Below, piece after piece: positions 27,070-33,838 of a stretch of DNA of 64,000 bases (its first letter is position 1; every line of letters begins with the position of its first letter). The stretch is from Paenibacillus ehimensis NBRC 15659. GTDB lineage: Bacteria; Bacillota; Bacilli; Paenibacillales; NBRC-103111. The stretch is taken from contig NZ_BILX01000015.1 in NCBI RefSeq assembly GCF_004000785.1, forward strand, positions 56,598 to 120,597. The letters are read 5' to 3'. A program made the translations under genes and the position numbers. Under the pieces are notes generated by a model. It was not told the DNA's origin, did not search any database, and worked only from the letters and a program-made list of their open reading frames with translations.

Positions 27070-27499
27070 GTCGGATATGTTCCTCCTGTACCAGATTTTG
27101 CATCGTAGGCACGACCTCTTTCGGCCGCACCACATGAACCTCGAAGCTTACGTAAAAATGAAGCTCGTTGTCCGTTAAAGTGTAGCGCATGCTTGAGCCG
27201 CGGTACGGTTGACCTTCCCACGGGATCAGCTCAAGCTGCTCGTACAACGTATCCCGGACCGTCTCACAATCGCGGATCAACTGCGGACTGCCCGGAACCG
27301 GAAAGTAGGCGATGTCGAACGTCCCGGTCCGGATATACCGCCGGTTCATTCCGTGCTTCTGCGCACCTTCCGTTTGCCGAACAAAAAAAGCAGGCTTCGT
27401 GAAGCCCTGCTCGACTTGTTCCGTGTAGACGCTCGCGGCCGGAAACAGTTCCTTGAGCCGTTTCGCGATCCCCTGTTTAATTTCTTCCACGTTCACCAC
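27062..27499 (-). CDS. Tail terminator-like protein (DUF6838/XkdJ position)
   Basis: 145-aa protein, first well-supported structural gene of the tail operon. VEEIKQGIAKRLKELFPAAS, then GFTKPAFFVRQTEG and RRYIRTGTFDIAYFP, are typical of small tail-completion proteins that cap the tube end. In a headless particle the terminator would close the top of the tail. Several GTG codons could start it (27499, 27496, 27490); GGGGTG lies before the last, so the protein may be three residues shorter. The assignment rests on position and pattern. Confidence 0.
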   Translation of the reverse strand: MVNVEEIKQGIAKRLKELFPAASVYTEQVEQGFTKPAFFVRQTEGAQKHGMNRRYIRTGTFDIAYFPVPGSPQLIRDCETVRDTLYEQLELIPWEGQPYRGSSMRYTLTDNELHFYVSFEVHVVRPKEVVPTMQNLVQEEHIRHD

Positions 27500-27523
27500 C
27501 CCAATAGAAGCTCAATAGCAGCT

Positions 27524-27631
27524 TCATGAATTGCCGCAGCATGCGCTTCCGCCGGCAGCGGCGCACACCTCAAAGGGTGCTCCGGAAATCGCCCGCTTGA
27601 ACTGTACTACCAGTCTGCGCAACCGCTCCAT
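27524..27631 (-). CDS. Possible 35-aa Cys-containing small protein
   Basis: ATG at 27631 is preceded by GGGAGGGAAGAT, a very good ribosome site. The product MERLRRLVVQFKRAISGAP ends with three Cys. It is the first ORF after the operon's leader terminator and ends 25 nt before the tail terminator gene. No family is recognised; it may be a leader ORF that only carries ribosomes into the operon. Confidence 0.
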   Translation of the reverse strand: MERLRRLVVQFKRAISGAPFEVCAAAGGSACCGNS

Positions 27632-27688
27632 ATCTTCCCTCCCCCTGAAGCCTAATCTTGTGCCCGGAGCGAAGCGAATGCAAAAAGA

Positions 27689-27716
27689 GCCGCATCGCTG
27701 CGACTCTTTTTCGTTC
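27689..27716. terminator. Terminator in the leader of the tail operon
   Basis: AAAAAGAG/CTCTTTTT arms with inner CGCA/TGCG pairing form a symmetric hairpin with T-runs on both strands. It lies between the putative late promoter and the first tail gene, and is nearly identical to the hairpin at 28917-28946. Confidence 0.
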
Positions 27717-27749
27717 GTTTTCCCCTTAGCACAATTATCTTACATTAAC

Positions 27750-27827
27750 ATCATAGCACGGGAAAACCGCACTTCGTTACAAAGGTTGTCCATCGTTATT
27801 CCGACGCTTTTGCGGCGAAATTCCGAC
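27750..27827 (-). promoter_or_regulatory. Putative late promoter with two direct repeats
   Basis: Extended -10 TGCTATGAT (TATGAT at 27750-27755) without a good -35 box. About 39 and 61 bp upstream lie two copies of GTCGGAATWWCG (27794-27805 and 27816-27827), 22 bp or two helical turns apart. A weak promoter with upstream repeats is what an activator-dependent late promoter would look like; the sigma-like protein at 28946-29458 is the obvious candidate activator. Confidence 0.
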
Positions 27828-27860
27828 ATTTTTTCATCCCGGCAGATTTGCCCGCGCAAG

Positions 27861-28145
27861 TTAGAGTACGATATGCAGACTGAAATAGTATTTGTAGCAA
27901 ATAAAATAAAAATAAATGAAGACGATAGAGACCAGCATCGCTGTCCAGATGCCGTGTGACTTCAGATTGACCATGAACATGTGAATCAAAAAAGTAAGAG
28001 CCATCCCACTGACGATCATAAAATTGATCGCATCATACGCTGCACCCGCTAATGTCTTTTTATCTACAGAGGAAAGTTCCCAGTAAAAACTAAAGAGCAG
28101 CGTCAGAATCCAAAACAAATACATCAATTTGCGGTAAACGGGCAT
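27861..28145 (-). CDS. Small membrane protein, function unknown
   Basis: 94 aa with three hydrophobic segments (about residues 6-24, 40-60 and 66-84) and short charged loops; MPVYRKLMYLFWILTLLFSF at the N-terminus. AGGGGAAGCAAAGG precedes the ATG. It lies between the immunity-like gene and the late promoter, outside the usual tail gene order, and could be an accessory gene of the cluster, for instance a protective membrane protein. No family is recognised. Confidence 0.
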   Translation of the reverse strand: MPVYRKLMYLFWILTLLFSFYWELSSVDKKTLAGAAYDAINFMIVSGMALTFLIHMFMVNLKSHGIWTAMLVSIVFIYFYFICYKYYFSLHIVL

Positions 28146-28192
28146 TCCTTTGCTTCCCCTCTAAATTATTGAAAAGTATAATCGCGTTCAAC

Positions 28193-28828
28193 TCAGCCCC
28201 CAACCTCGATACTTTCAACCACCTCAAGCAGCTCCCCGGCGGCAGCCCGCACTTCCGTACACGACGAATCGCAAAGCCTGCGAATATCTTCCTTATATAG
28301 AAGCAAAATTTGCGCCGTATAATAGACATAGCTGTAAAATGCCTGATCGGAGACGGGATCGTCCTCCCAACGCACCTCGTCCTCTTCCTCGTCTTCCGGC
28401 CAAAGCTCGCTTTCGTGAAGCAGATCGGTGATAGACGGTAACGGCTCCATATCGACAACATGGCCAAGCGTTTCTGCGCACGCAACCGCAATGGGCTGGC
28501 ACGTCTCCAGAATCGCGACGAGAAGCGCATTCAAACGCTCGCGGTCCTGCGCGCTTAATTCCCGCCTCACGGAATCGCCCGCAGCTTCGCCAAGCATCCT
28601 CATCGCAAAAATCACACCGAACGGCGTCGCGTGCCACAGTGTGCTTTGATGCTCAAGCTCCTCAGCCAAACGCTCGGCGGCATTGCTCATCGACTCCATA
28701 TCTCCATGAGCCATCGCATGAAACCATTGCGGGAATGCCGCTGCCCGTCCGTAGGAGGAGATCAGGCGCTGCCACGGGATGTCTTCCATTTTCACGTTTT
28801 TGACGAATGCCAAATCCTGCTGAAGCAT
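28193..28828 (-). CDS. HEAT-like, immunity-type protein
   Basis: 211-aa acidic, all-helical protein. The segment WQRLISSYGRAAAFPQWFHA followed by AERLAEELEHQSTLWHATPF resembles the helical-repeat proteins seen as immunity proteins beside polymorphic toxins (pattern AYG...P...HQGT..AT..A.PF). I selected ATG 28828 because GAGGAAGAACCG lies before it; the frame is open to 28912. It has its own promoter-like sequence at 28868-28896. A role in protecting or regulating the tail element is inference; an unrelated passenger is equally possible. Confidence 0.
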   Translation of the reverse strand: MLQQDLAFVKNVKMEDIPWQRLISSYGRAAAFPQWFHAMAHGDMESMSNAAERLAEELEHQSTLWHATPFGVIFAMRMLGEAAGDSVRRELSAQDRERLNALLVAILETCQPIAVACAETLGHVVDMEPLPSITDLLHESELWPEDEEEDEVRWEDDPVSDQAFYSYVYYTAQILLLYKEDIRRLCDSSCTEVRAAAGELLEVVESIEVGG

Positions 28829-28867
28829 CGGTTCTTCCTCGCTTCCTCTTGATTGAAAATTAGCTTC

Positions 28868-28876
28868 ATTATAGCA
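28868..28876 (-). promoter_or_regulatory. Extended -10 promoter of the immunity-like gene
   Basis: TGCTATAAT on the minus strand (TATAAT at 28868-28873), 40 bp before the ATG. The -35 region is poor, as in the late promoter at 27750, whose extended -10 has the same TGCTAT core. Confidence 0.
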
Positions 28877-28916
28877 CAAGCGGGTCCTACCGCACGGGTC
28901 AAGCCGAGCCATAACA

Positions 28917-28947
28917 CAAAAAAAGAGCCGCAGACCGCTGCGACTCT
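28917..28947 (-). terminator. Terminator after the late regulator gene
   Basis: AGAGTCGCAG-CGGT-CTGCGGCTCT followed by seven T. The hairpin begins at the stop codon of the regulator. Its sequence is nearly the same as the hairpin at 27689-27716, so the two bracket the two accessory genes. Confidence 0.
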
Positions 28948-29458
28948 AGCTAATCAAGATTCCATATTCTTTTAAAGCTTTGCGTCTCCATCCGTAGAAG
29001 GTGGATAGGGAAATCCCCAGATCGCAAGCGATGTCATGCGGCTCGTTTCCATCCACATACAGCAATTTGAGCACTTGCGCGTATTCGTGTTTAAAATCGT
29101 CCAGAGCATCCATGGCATGCTCCATCTGCTCCTTTTGCCGTCCCAGCTCCTGCAGCTCGCTGATCCGCGCCAATATTCCCTGGTAGCCGTCCGAGGTACC
29201 CAACAGCCCTTCCAGCAGCGCCTTAATTTGCGCCTCCGCGCTTCGAAGCGCTTCTTCGTCTGCGCCGGATGCCAGAAGCTTCCGCCATTGCCGGTGCAGG
29301 TCTTGCAGCTGACCGTTCTGGACAATCGTGCCGAGCCGCAGACCGCCGCTGACCGGGTATTTCTCAAGCATCTTGATTCGTCCGACAAGCCGTTTATATC
29401 CGCGCAGTTGATCTATAGCGATTCGTTCGTAGTTTTGTTCGAGATTAAGCATCATCAT
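28946..29458 (-). CDS. Sigma-like late transcription activator (Xpf-type)
   Basis: 170-aa regulator. The N-terminal two thirds are helical and variable; the C-terminal region, VLKLLYVDGNEPHDIACDLG followed by ISLSTFYGWRRKALKEYG, is a sigma region 4/ArpU-like helix-turn-helix. In PBSX the sigma-like Xpf switches on the late operon, and this gene has the same place between the early switch and the tail genes. Three ATG codons in a row begin at 29458, with AGGGG 10 nt upstream. Expected target: the promoter region at 27750-27827. Confidence 0.
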   Translation of the reverse strand: MMMLNLEQNYERIAIDQLRGYKRLVGRIKMLEKYPVSGGLRLGTIVQNGQLQDLHRQWRKLLASGADEEALRSAEAQIKALLEGLLGTSDGYQGILARISELQELGRQKEQMEHAMDALDDFKHEYAQVLKLLYVDGNEPHDIACDLGISLSTFYGWRRKALKEYGILIS

Positions 29459-29531
29459 CCGGTTTGTTCCCCTCTCGTCATTCTCTGGAAGTATGTCCGA
29501 TCGAACTTACAGCCTGAACTTGCCGCACCGT

Positions 29532-29846
29532 TCACTTGAGCGCTTCAGCCGCTTGGAGCAGCTCGTCAAAATATTTTGTTGGAACGTCCGGCAGCCGTTC
29601 AGCGCCATAGTGCCTGAGGAGCGCCCGAATTTCGGCTTGACGTCCGGCATGAACGAATCCGGCAAGCTTCGTCCGGATCATCTCCAAAGTCACCGGCGGA
29701 CGCAGTTCTCCAAGTCCGGCTTGCCCGCCGCAATCCAGCCCCACTTTGCGGCTCTTTACCGTTTTGTCGGCAACCTGCCGCCCTTCCATAAGGCCAGCCG
29801 TTTGAGTAGCATTTGCAGGTTCAAGGTTTTGGACGTGAATCGTCAT
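29532..29846 (-). CDS. Early protein of the tail element, function unknown
   Basis: 104-aa protein, first gene after the early promoter. MTIHVQNLEPANATQTAGLM begins it, and the end EIRALLRHYGAERLPDVPTK with YFDELLQAAEAL matches a short C-terminal motif found in small early proteins of many Firmicutes prophages, often labelled Rrp5-like without experimental support. Start 29846 has GGAGG 10 nt upstream; the frame is open to 29915, overlapping the promoter. It lies 73 nt before the late activator gene and is probably co-transcribed with it. Confidence 0.
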   Translation of the reverse strand: MTIHVQNLEPANATQTAGLMEGRQVADKTVKSRKVGLDCGGQAGLGELRPPVTLEMIRTKLAGFVHAGRQAEIRALLRHYGAERLPDVPTKYFDELLQAAEALK

Positions 29847-29894
29847 GTTCGAGGCGCCTCCATTCGTCAGCAGTTCGTTCGTTTTACGAAACCA

Positions 29895-29923
29895 ATAGTA
29901 AGCTATTAGCTTCAAAATGACAA
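29895..29923 (-). promoter_or_regulatory. Early promoter with palindromic operator
   Basis: TTGTCA (29918-29923), a 17-bp spacer and TACTAT (29895-29900) on the minus strand. The spacer contains the perfect palindrome AAGCTA-T-TAGCTT (29900-29912). A repressor bound there would block RNA polymerase; the XRE protein encoded divergently is the natural candidate. Confidence 0.
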
Positions 29924-30024
29924 CCGTTTTATTTAATCATATAGATTAATTATCGCATAAAATTACCCATAAAACAAACTATTTGCTTAATTATCCTCCC
30001 ATTTTCTTCATTTCAAGTTTTACT

Positions 30025-30057
30025 AAGCTTGATTATTAAGCTAAAAGCTGATACAAT
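30025..30057 (+). promoter_or_regulatory. Promoter of the XRE repressor with operator half-sites
   Basis: TTGATT (30029-30034), 17-bp spacer, TACAAT (30052-30057). AAGCTT at 30025-30030 and AAGCTA at 30038-30043 repeat the half-site of the operator at 29900-29912, so the repressor probably controls its own gene too. Confidence 0.
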
Positions 30058-30109
30058 GGAAACAAGTGTTCTTCTATTAAAAGCCAGTTTAGAAAAGGTG
30101 AAATGTCTT

Positions 30110-30556
30110 ATGGGGAATCGGGTGCGGGACATTCGAAAAGCAAGGAATATGGCGGGGACCGTTGTCGCCGAACTGTTGAACATTACGCCTCAATATTATT
30201 ACGAGATCGAAAGGGGAAAAAAACGGCTGAGCGCCGATATGGCCGGCAAGCTCGCCGCCCATTTTCAAGTGACGACGGATTATCTTCTGGGCTTGTCCGA
30301 CGAGCCTTCACCGAATGCATCGGCCATGGAGGCAAAGCGGGACGCGTCTTCCTTGACACCCAAAGAAGAGAAGGACATCGCCCGGGATCTCGAACGAATG
30401 CTCAGCGATCTCGAGTCCGAAGAAGCTCTTGCTTTTCATGGCGAAACCTTGGATGAGGAGAGTAAAGAATTGCTGCGAATATCGCTGGAGAATTCGATGC
30501 GGCTTGCCAAGCAGTTAGCGAAACAGAAGTTTACCCCGAACAAATATCGAAAATAA
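30110..30556 (+). CDS. XRE-family repressor of the tail element
   Basis: 148-aa helix-turn-helix protein. Residues about 1-62 form the Cro/C1-type domain (GNRVRDIRKARNMAGTVVAE, then LNITPQYYYEIERGKKRLS); the C-terminal half is acidic and helical, likely for dimerisation or for recognition by the peptidase. ATG 30110 follows the promoter by 53 bp and has AAAGGTG upstream; the frame is open to 30029 but that lies in the promoter. It is divergent from the early operon and 26 nt before immA. It corresponds to PBSX Xre or ICEBs1 ImmR. Confidence 0.
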   Translation: MGNRVRDIRKARNMAGTVVAELLNITPQYYYEIERGKKRLSADMAGKLAAHFQVTTDYLLGLSDEPSPNASAMEAKRDASSLTPKEEKDIARDLERMLSDLESEEALAFHGETLDEESKELLRISLENSMRLAKQLAKQKFTPNKYRK

Positions 30557-30582
30557 AAATCGGTACGGGGGTAGAGAAACAG

Positions 30583-31053
30583 ATGCGAAATTCGAAACAA
30601 GCAGCCTTGCAACTGATTAAAAAATACGGAACGAACAACCCTTTCAAAATCGCATCTCAGAAAAACATCCAAGTTCTCTTTGAGCCGCTCGGCAACATTC
30701 TCGGCTACTTCAGCACGTACAAACGAATCCGCTGCATCCATATCAACCAAGGTTTGGATAAATCCGGTCAGCGTTTTACGTGCGCGCATGAGCTCGGGCA
30801 TGTGATCCTTCACCCGAAGGTGAATACGCCCTTCCTTCGCAGGAATACGCTCGTTTCGATCGACCGCATCGAAAGTGAAGCCAATCAGTTCGCCGTCGAG
30901 CTGCTGATGCCCGACGAACTCATTCTGGGCGGGATGACGATCTATGAAGCAGCAGCGGCCAGCGGCGTACCGCAGGAAGTGGCGCATTTAAAAAGTCTCC
31001 CGAAGCGGCAGCACAGCATCTGGAAAGGCGAAGACACGTATTTTTCGATCTAA
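30583..31053 (+). CDS. immA: ImmA/IrrE-family metallopeptidase
   Basis: 156-aa zinc peptidase with HELGH in FTCAHELGHVILHPK near residue 68, the usual active site of the ImmA/IrrE group, and the distal acidic motif ESEANQFAVELLMPDELIL. In ICEBs1 and related elements ImmA cleaves the ImmR repressor after DNA damage or a peptide signal. GGTACGGGGGTAGAG precedes the ATG. It shares the message of the XRE gene and ends at a terminator. This gives the tail cluster a damage-responsive switch, by family analogy. Confidence 0.
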   Translation: MRNSKQAALQLIKKYGTNNPFKIASQKNIQVLFEPLGNILGYFSTYKRIRCIHINQGLDKSGQRFTCAHELGHVILHPKVNTPFLRRNTLVSIDRIESEANQFAVELLMPDELILGGMTIYEAAAASGVPQEVAHLKSLPKRQHSIWKGEDTYFSI

Positions 31054-31074
31054 TCTTACATAAGAAAACTTAGG

Positions 31075-31111
31075 GCCGGTACTCCTTCGAGCAGGAAACA
31101 CCGGCTTTTTT
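31075..31111 (+). terminator. Terminator of the XRE-immA operon
   Basis: GCCGGT (31075-31080) pairs with ACCGGC (31100-31105), followed by six T. Located 22 nt after the immA stop. Confidence 0.
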
Positions 31112-31131
31112 ATCGAAAAAATCCTCATAGC

Positions 31132-31164
31132 AATAGACCGCTCCGCATGAGGGAACGGTCTATT
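31132..31164. terminator. Inverted repeat, possible terminator of the ArpU-like gene
   Basis: AATAGACCG/CGGTCTATT arms (9 bp) with a 15-nt loop between two convergent genes. T-runs are short on both sides, so termination strength is uncertain. The same arms occur after the tRNA at 33787-33826. Confidence 0.
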
Positions 31165-31182
31165 TGTTGTCTGCTTGCTTTG

Positions 31183-31617
31183 CTATGTCAACTCAAACCC
31201 GCAATCCACTTCCAAAAATAAAGCCATTTCATACATCGCCGCAAGCCGCTGGCGGTCGTATGTATCCTTGGACATGCTCAGCCTGTCGCATACCTGCGTA
31301 TCCGTCGGCGTGTTTTGCCGCATATATCGCGTTTCGATGATCGACCGCTGCTTGTCCGGCAGCAGGCTCAGCGCGATTTCCACGGAATCGCACACATAAC
31401 TGCGGTGCATTTGCTCGTTCACGTTGTACACGGCGATCTGCGCAGTAGGATCGCTTACCACATTCGTCGCCCCGTGGTACCGCGGGTCATAGCTGGCGGT
31501 AGTCCGGGCTTCCCGGCGTTCGAAGCCGCTGTATTTGCAGCTCCGGTACAGAGCCAGCCGTTCTTCCATGGCGGCGCGGACGGCTTTTTTTTGCGCAAGC
31601 GTGAGCGTTTCGTTCAT
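31183..31617 (-). CDS. ArpU-family phage-type transcriptional regulator
   Basis: 144-aa protein ending in a sigma region 4-like domain: LLPDKQRSIIETRYMRQNTP, then DTQVCDRLSMSKDTYDRQR. This is the ArpU/late-regulator pattern of Gram-positive phages. ATG 31617 has AAAGGTGGTCGCT upstream; the frame is open to 31698 through the divergent promoter. It is transcribed away from the XRE gene at 31768 and the two probably form a second switch. No phage structural gene lies next to it, so it may be a relic or an additional control for the tail cluster. Confidence 0.
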   Translation of the reverse strand: MNETLTLAQKKAVRAAMEERLALYRSCKYSGFERREARTTASYDPRYHGATNVVSDPTAQIAVYNVNEQMHRSYVCDSVEIALSLLPDKQRSIIETRYMRQNTPTDTQVCDRLSMSKDTYDRQRLAAMYEMALFLEVDCGFELT

Positions 31618-31681
31618 AGCGACCACCTTTCGGTTTCCCTGCATCATTTCTTGTTTTGTGTTAGTAAGATTATCACATCTT

Positions 31682-31741
31682 CTTGCTATTGGCAACAATA
31701 TTTCCGATAATATTTACTAATAGCAAGTAAGAGTGTATACT
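31682..31741 (+). promoter_or_regulatory. Divergent promoter region with inverted repeat
   Basis: TTTACT (31713-31718), 17-bp spacer, TATACT (31736-31741) serve the plus-strand XRE gene. CTTGCTATT (31682-31690) and AATAGCAAG (31719-31727) form a 9-bp inverted repeat whose right arm lies in that spacer, so it is a likely operator for the adjacent XRE regulator. Confidence 0.
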
Positions 31742-31767
31742 AGAAGAACAAGAAAGGATGTGCGAGG

Positions 31768-32439
31768 ATGAACGTTCAGCAATTCGGAGCCTATTTAAAA
31801 AGCTTGAGGGAAGCCAAAGGACTGACGCTTACCCAACTGGGCGATCTGATCGGCTACTCCAATCCTTATTTATCCCAGATCGAAACGGGCAAGAAAAAAA
31901 ACATGCCCTCGCCCGAGCTGCTGGAGAAGCTGGTCGAACCGCTGGGCGTCGAGTATGCCGACCTGATGGCGGCCGCAGGCTACCGGAAGCTAGCCGACAC
32001 CCACAAGTACCGGCAGGCGTTCCAAGACCTGCTCGATATTCTCGGGATCGACCTCGAAGGGATCGTTCAAGCTCTCCCCGTCATTCCCCGGGCGGCCATG
32101 AAAAGATTAGAACAGGAGTATCGCCCGTTTTTCGGCGACGATTTCGAGATTGCGCCGGACACGCTGCAAGCTTTGCTTCAGCAAGATCCGCCGAAGGTCG
32201 AGATTTACAAGCTCATCGGCCAATTGGAAAGCATGGCGGAGCAATTCCGAACGACCGGCGCGGACGCTGAAAAAACCGATACCCGGACGCTTGAGCATCT
32301 GTACGATATCGGCAAGTCGCTTCAATATGTTAACGGCCTCCAATACAACGGCCACTTGCTCACCGATCAAGACCGGCGACGTATTCTGGGGATGCTTAAG
32401 CTGCTGTTCCCGCAATACGAGGAGCAGGCCGACGATTGA
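31768..32439 (+). CDS. XRE-family regulator with helical C-terminal domain
   Basis: 223-aa protein. Residues about 5-65 are a classical Cro/C1 helix-turn-helix (FGAYLKSLREAKGLTLTQLG, then IGYSNPYLSQIETGKK). Residues 70-223 are helical without a recognised catalytic motif. AAAGGATGTGCGAGG precedes the ATG. It is divergent from the ArpU-like gene and probably controls both through the CTTGCTATT/AATAGCAAG repeat. It ends 9 nt before the convergent MFS gene. Stand-alone regulators of this form are common in Paenibacillus, so a phage origin is not certain. Confidence 0.
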   Translation: MNVQQFGAYLKSLREAKGLTLTQLGDLIGYSNPYLSQIETGKKKNMPSPELLEKLVEPLGVEYADLMAAAGYRKLADTHKYRQAFQDLLDILGIDLEGIVQALPVIPRAAMKRLEQEYRPFFGDDFEIAPDTLQALLQQDPPKVEIYKLIGQLESMAEQFRTTGADAEKTDTRTLEHLYDIGKSLQYVNGLQYNGHLLTDQDRRRILGMLKLLFPQYEEQADD

Positions 32440-32448
32440 GAAGGAACG

Positions 32449-33687
32449 CTACAGATGTTCGCGCTCCAGCGAAGCCCCTTTCTTCCGAAGCTGCAGCTGC
32501 ACGAAGCCGTACGCGGATGAAACGAGCAGCACGAAGCCGGAAGCGATGTAAACCAGACGAACGCCGATCAGGTCCGTAACAATTCCGATCAAAGCAATGG
32601 AGAGCATCGTGATGAGCTGGATCAAGGTAGACCGGGCAGCCGCCAATTTGAGCAAGGTTTGCTCGTCCGAGCTATTTTGAACCATGGTCTCTTGCGCCAG
32701 ATCGCGGATTTGATAAGCCGGACCCATTAACAGGACGAGCAGCAGCGCCAGCATGCTGTTCGATACGAACCCGTACAGCAATGTCAGCACACCGAACAGA
32801 GACGCTCCTAGCAGCATACTTGCGGTTAATCTTCCCCGCATCCGGCGGGAAAGCCGAAGGACGATCAAACCGCCGACGATGGTGCCTAAGTAGTAGCCGC
32901 CGTTAATGTATCCCCACCAGGCTTCACCTTCGTGCAGAGCCTCTTTGACAAAGGTTAACGTGACGGCTCCGATCCAGATCGTGCCGACCCACGATTCGAT
33001 CAGATCCATCATGACGAGGACGCGCAATCCTTCATGCCTGTAAAGAATTTTCCAGCCTGCCGTCAGACCGGACACGAATCCTTGTCCCGTTCGAAGCCCT
33101 GCCGTTTCATGCCGCTTCCCGTATCGTTTTAGCAGGAACATACATCCGATCGATACGATGAGCAGAGCAAAAGTAATTCCAAGCCCCGTGCTTTGGCCCA
33201 AAAAGGTCAGCAGGACGCCACCCAAAGTCCAGCCGGCAAATTGGAACGTTTGATCCACCGTCGACAGCAAGCCGATTGCCTTCACCCGCTCATTCTCCGG
33301 TACGACGGCCCGGAGCAGCGAGCTTTTCACAGGCGAGAACCACCCGTTGAAAAAAGAAATCACCGCGAGCAGCACCATGATGGCAACCAAGCTCGAAGCC
33401 GAAACGCCCTGCGTCAGCATCAGCGCAAGACACAGGAGAACCACCAACTGCGTCGTTTGCGAAAAGATCAGCAGCGCGGGAAGCCGAAACCGTTCGGCAA
33501 ACGACGGCAAAACAACACCGCTGACCATTCGCGAAATCGCGCTGATAAGTGTCACCGCAGCGGACAACGCCGTCGAACCGGTCTGCGCGTAAAGATGCAT
33601 GACCACAACCATCGTATAAAGCGCAAAGCCAAGATTGGTTGCCGTTTGGCTGACCAATAAAGCGTAAAATGAACGGTTCAAGCGCAA
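32449..33687 (-). CDS. Major facilitator superfamily transporter
   Basis: 412-aa integral membrane protein with about 12 hydrophobic segments. NLGFALYTMVVVMHLYAQTG at the N-terminus and SGVVLPSFAERFRLPALLIF in the A-loop region fit the MFS-3 group of putative drug or small-molecule exporters; VPENERVKAIGLLSTVDQTF lies in the fourth-fifth helix region. The substrate cannot be predicted. It is a single gene facing the XRE gene, with an AT-rich upstream region. No neighbouring gene suggests a pathway. Confidence 0.
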   Translation of the reverse strand: MRLNRSFYALLVSQTATNLGFALYTMVVVMHLYAQTGSTALSAAVTLISAISRMVSGVVLPSFAERFRLPALLIFSQTTQLVVLLCLALMLTQGVSASSLVAIMVLLAVISFFNGWFSPVKSSLLRAVVPENERVKAIGLLSTVDQTFQFAGWTLGGVLLTFLGQSTGLGITFALLIVSIGCMFLLKRYGKRHETAGLRTGQGFVSGLTAGWKILYRHEGLRVLVMMDLIESWVGTIWIGAVTLTFVKEALHEGEAWWGYINGGYYLGTIVGGLIVLRLSRRMRGRLTASMLLGASLFGVLTLLYGFVSNSMLALLLVLLMGPAYQIRDLAQETMVQNSSDEQTLLKLAAARSTLIQLITMLSIALIGIVTDLIGVRLVYIASGFVLLVSSAYGFVQLQLRKKGASLEREHL

Positions 33688-33786
33688 TCCCCCGCAGATT
33701 AAATATACTTTTTATACCATTATGTATGTTAAGTGTGCAGAATTTATTATAAAGGCGCCGGCTTGAGGAAGCAATTATTTTTTACA

Positions 33787-33826
33787 AAAGAAAATAGACC
33801 GGCCTCAACAAAGGCTGCGGTCTATT
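33787..33826 (-). terminator. Terminator downstream of the left tRNA-Gly copy
   Basis: AATAGACCG/CGGTCTATT stem with an inner GCC/GGC pairing, followed by TTTTCTTTTG on the minus strand, 14 nt after the tRNA. The right tRNA copy has no such structure after it. Confidence 0.
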
Positions 33827-33838
33827 CTGTACTCAATA

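Noticed and set aside
10867..33687. Complete prophage
   Set aside because: No head, packaging, replication or integration genes, and no attachment repeats found around the tail cluster; the tRNA repeats at 33839 and 36689 bound a different, AT-rich island.
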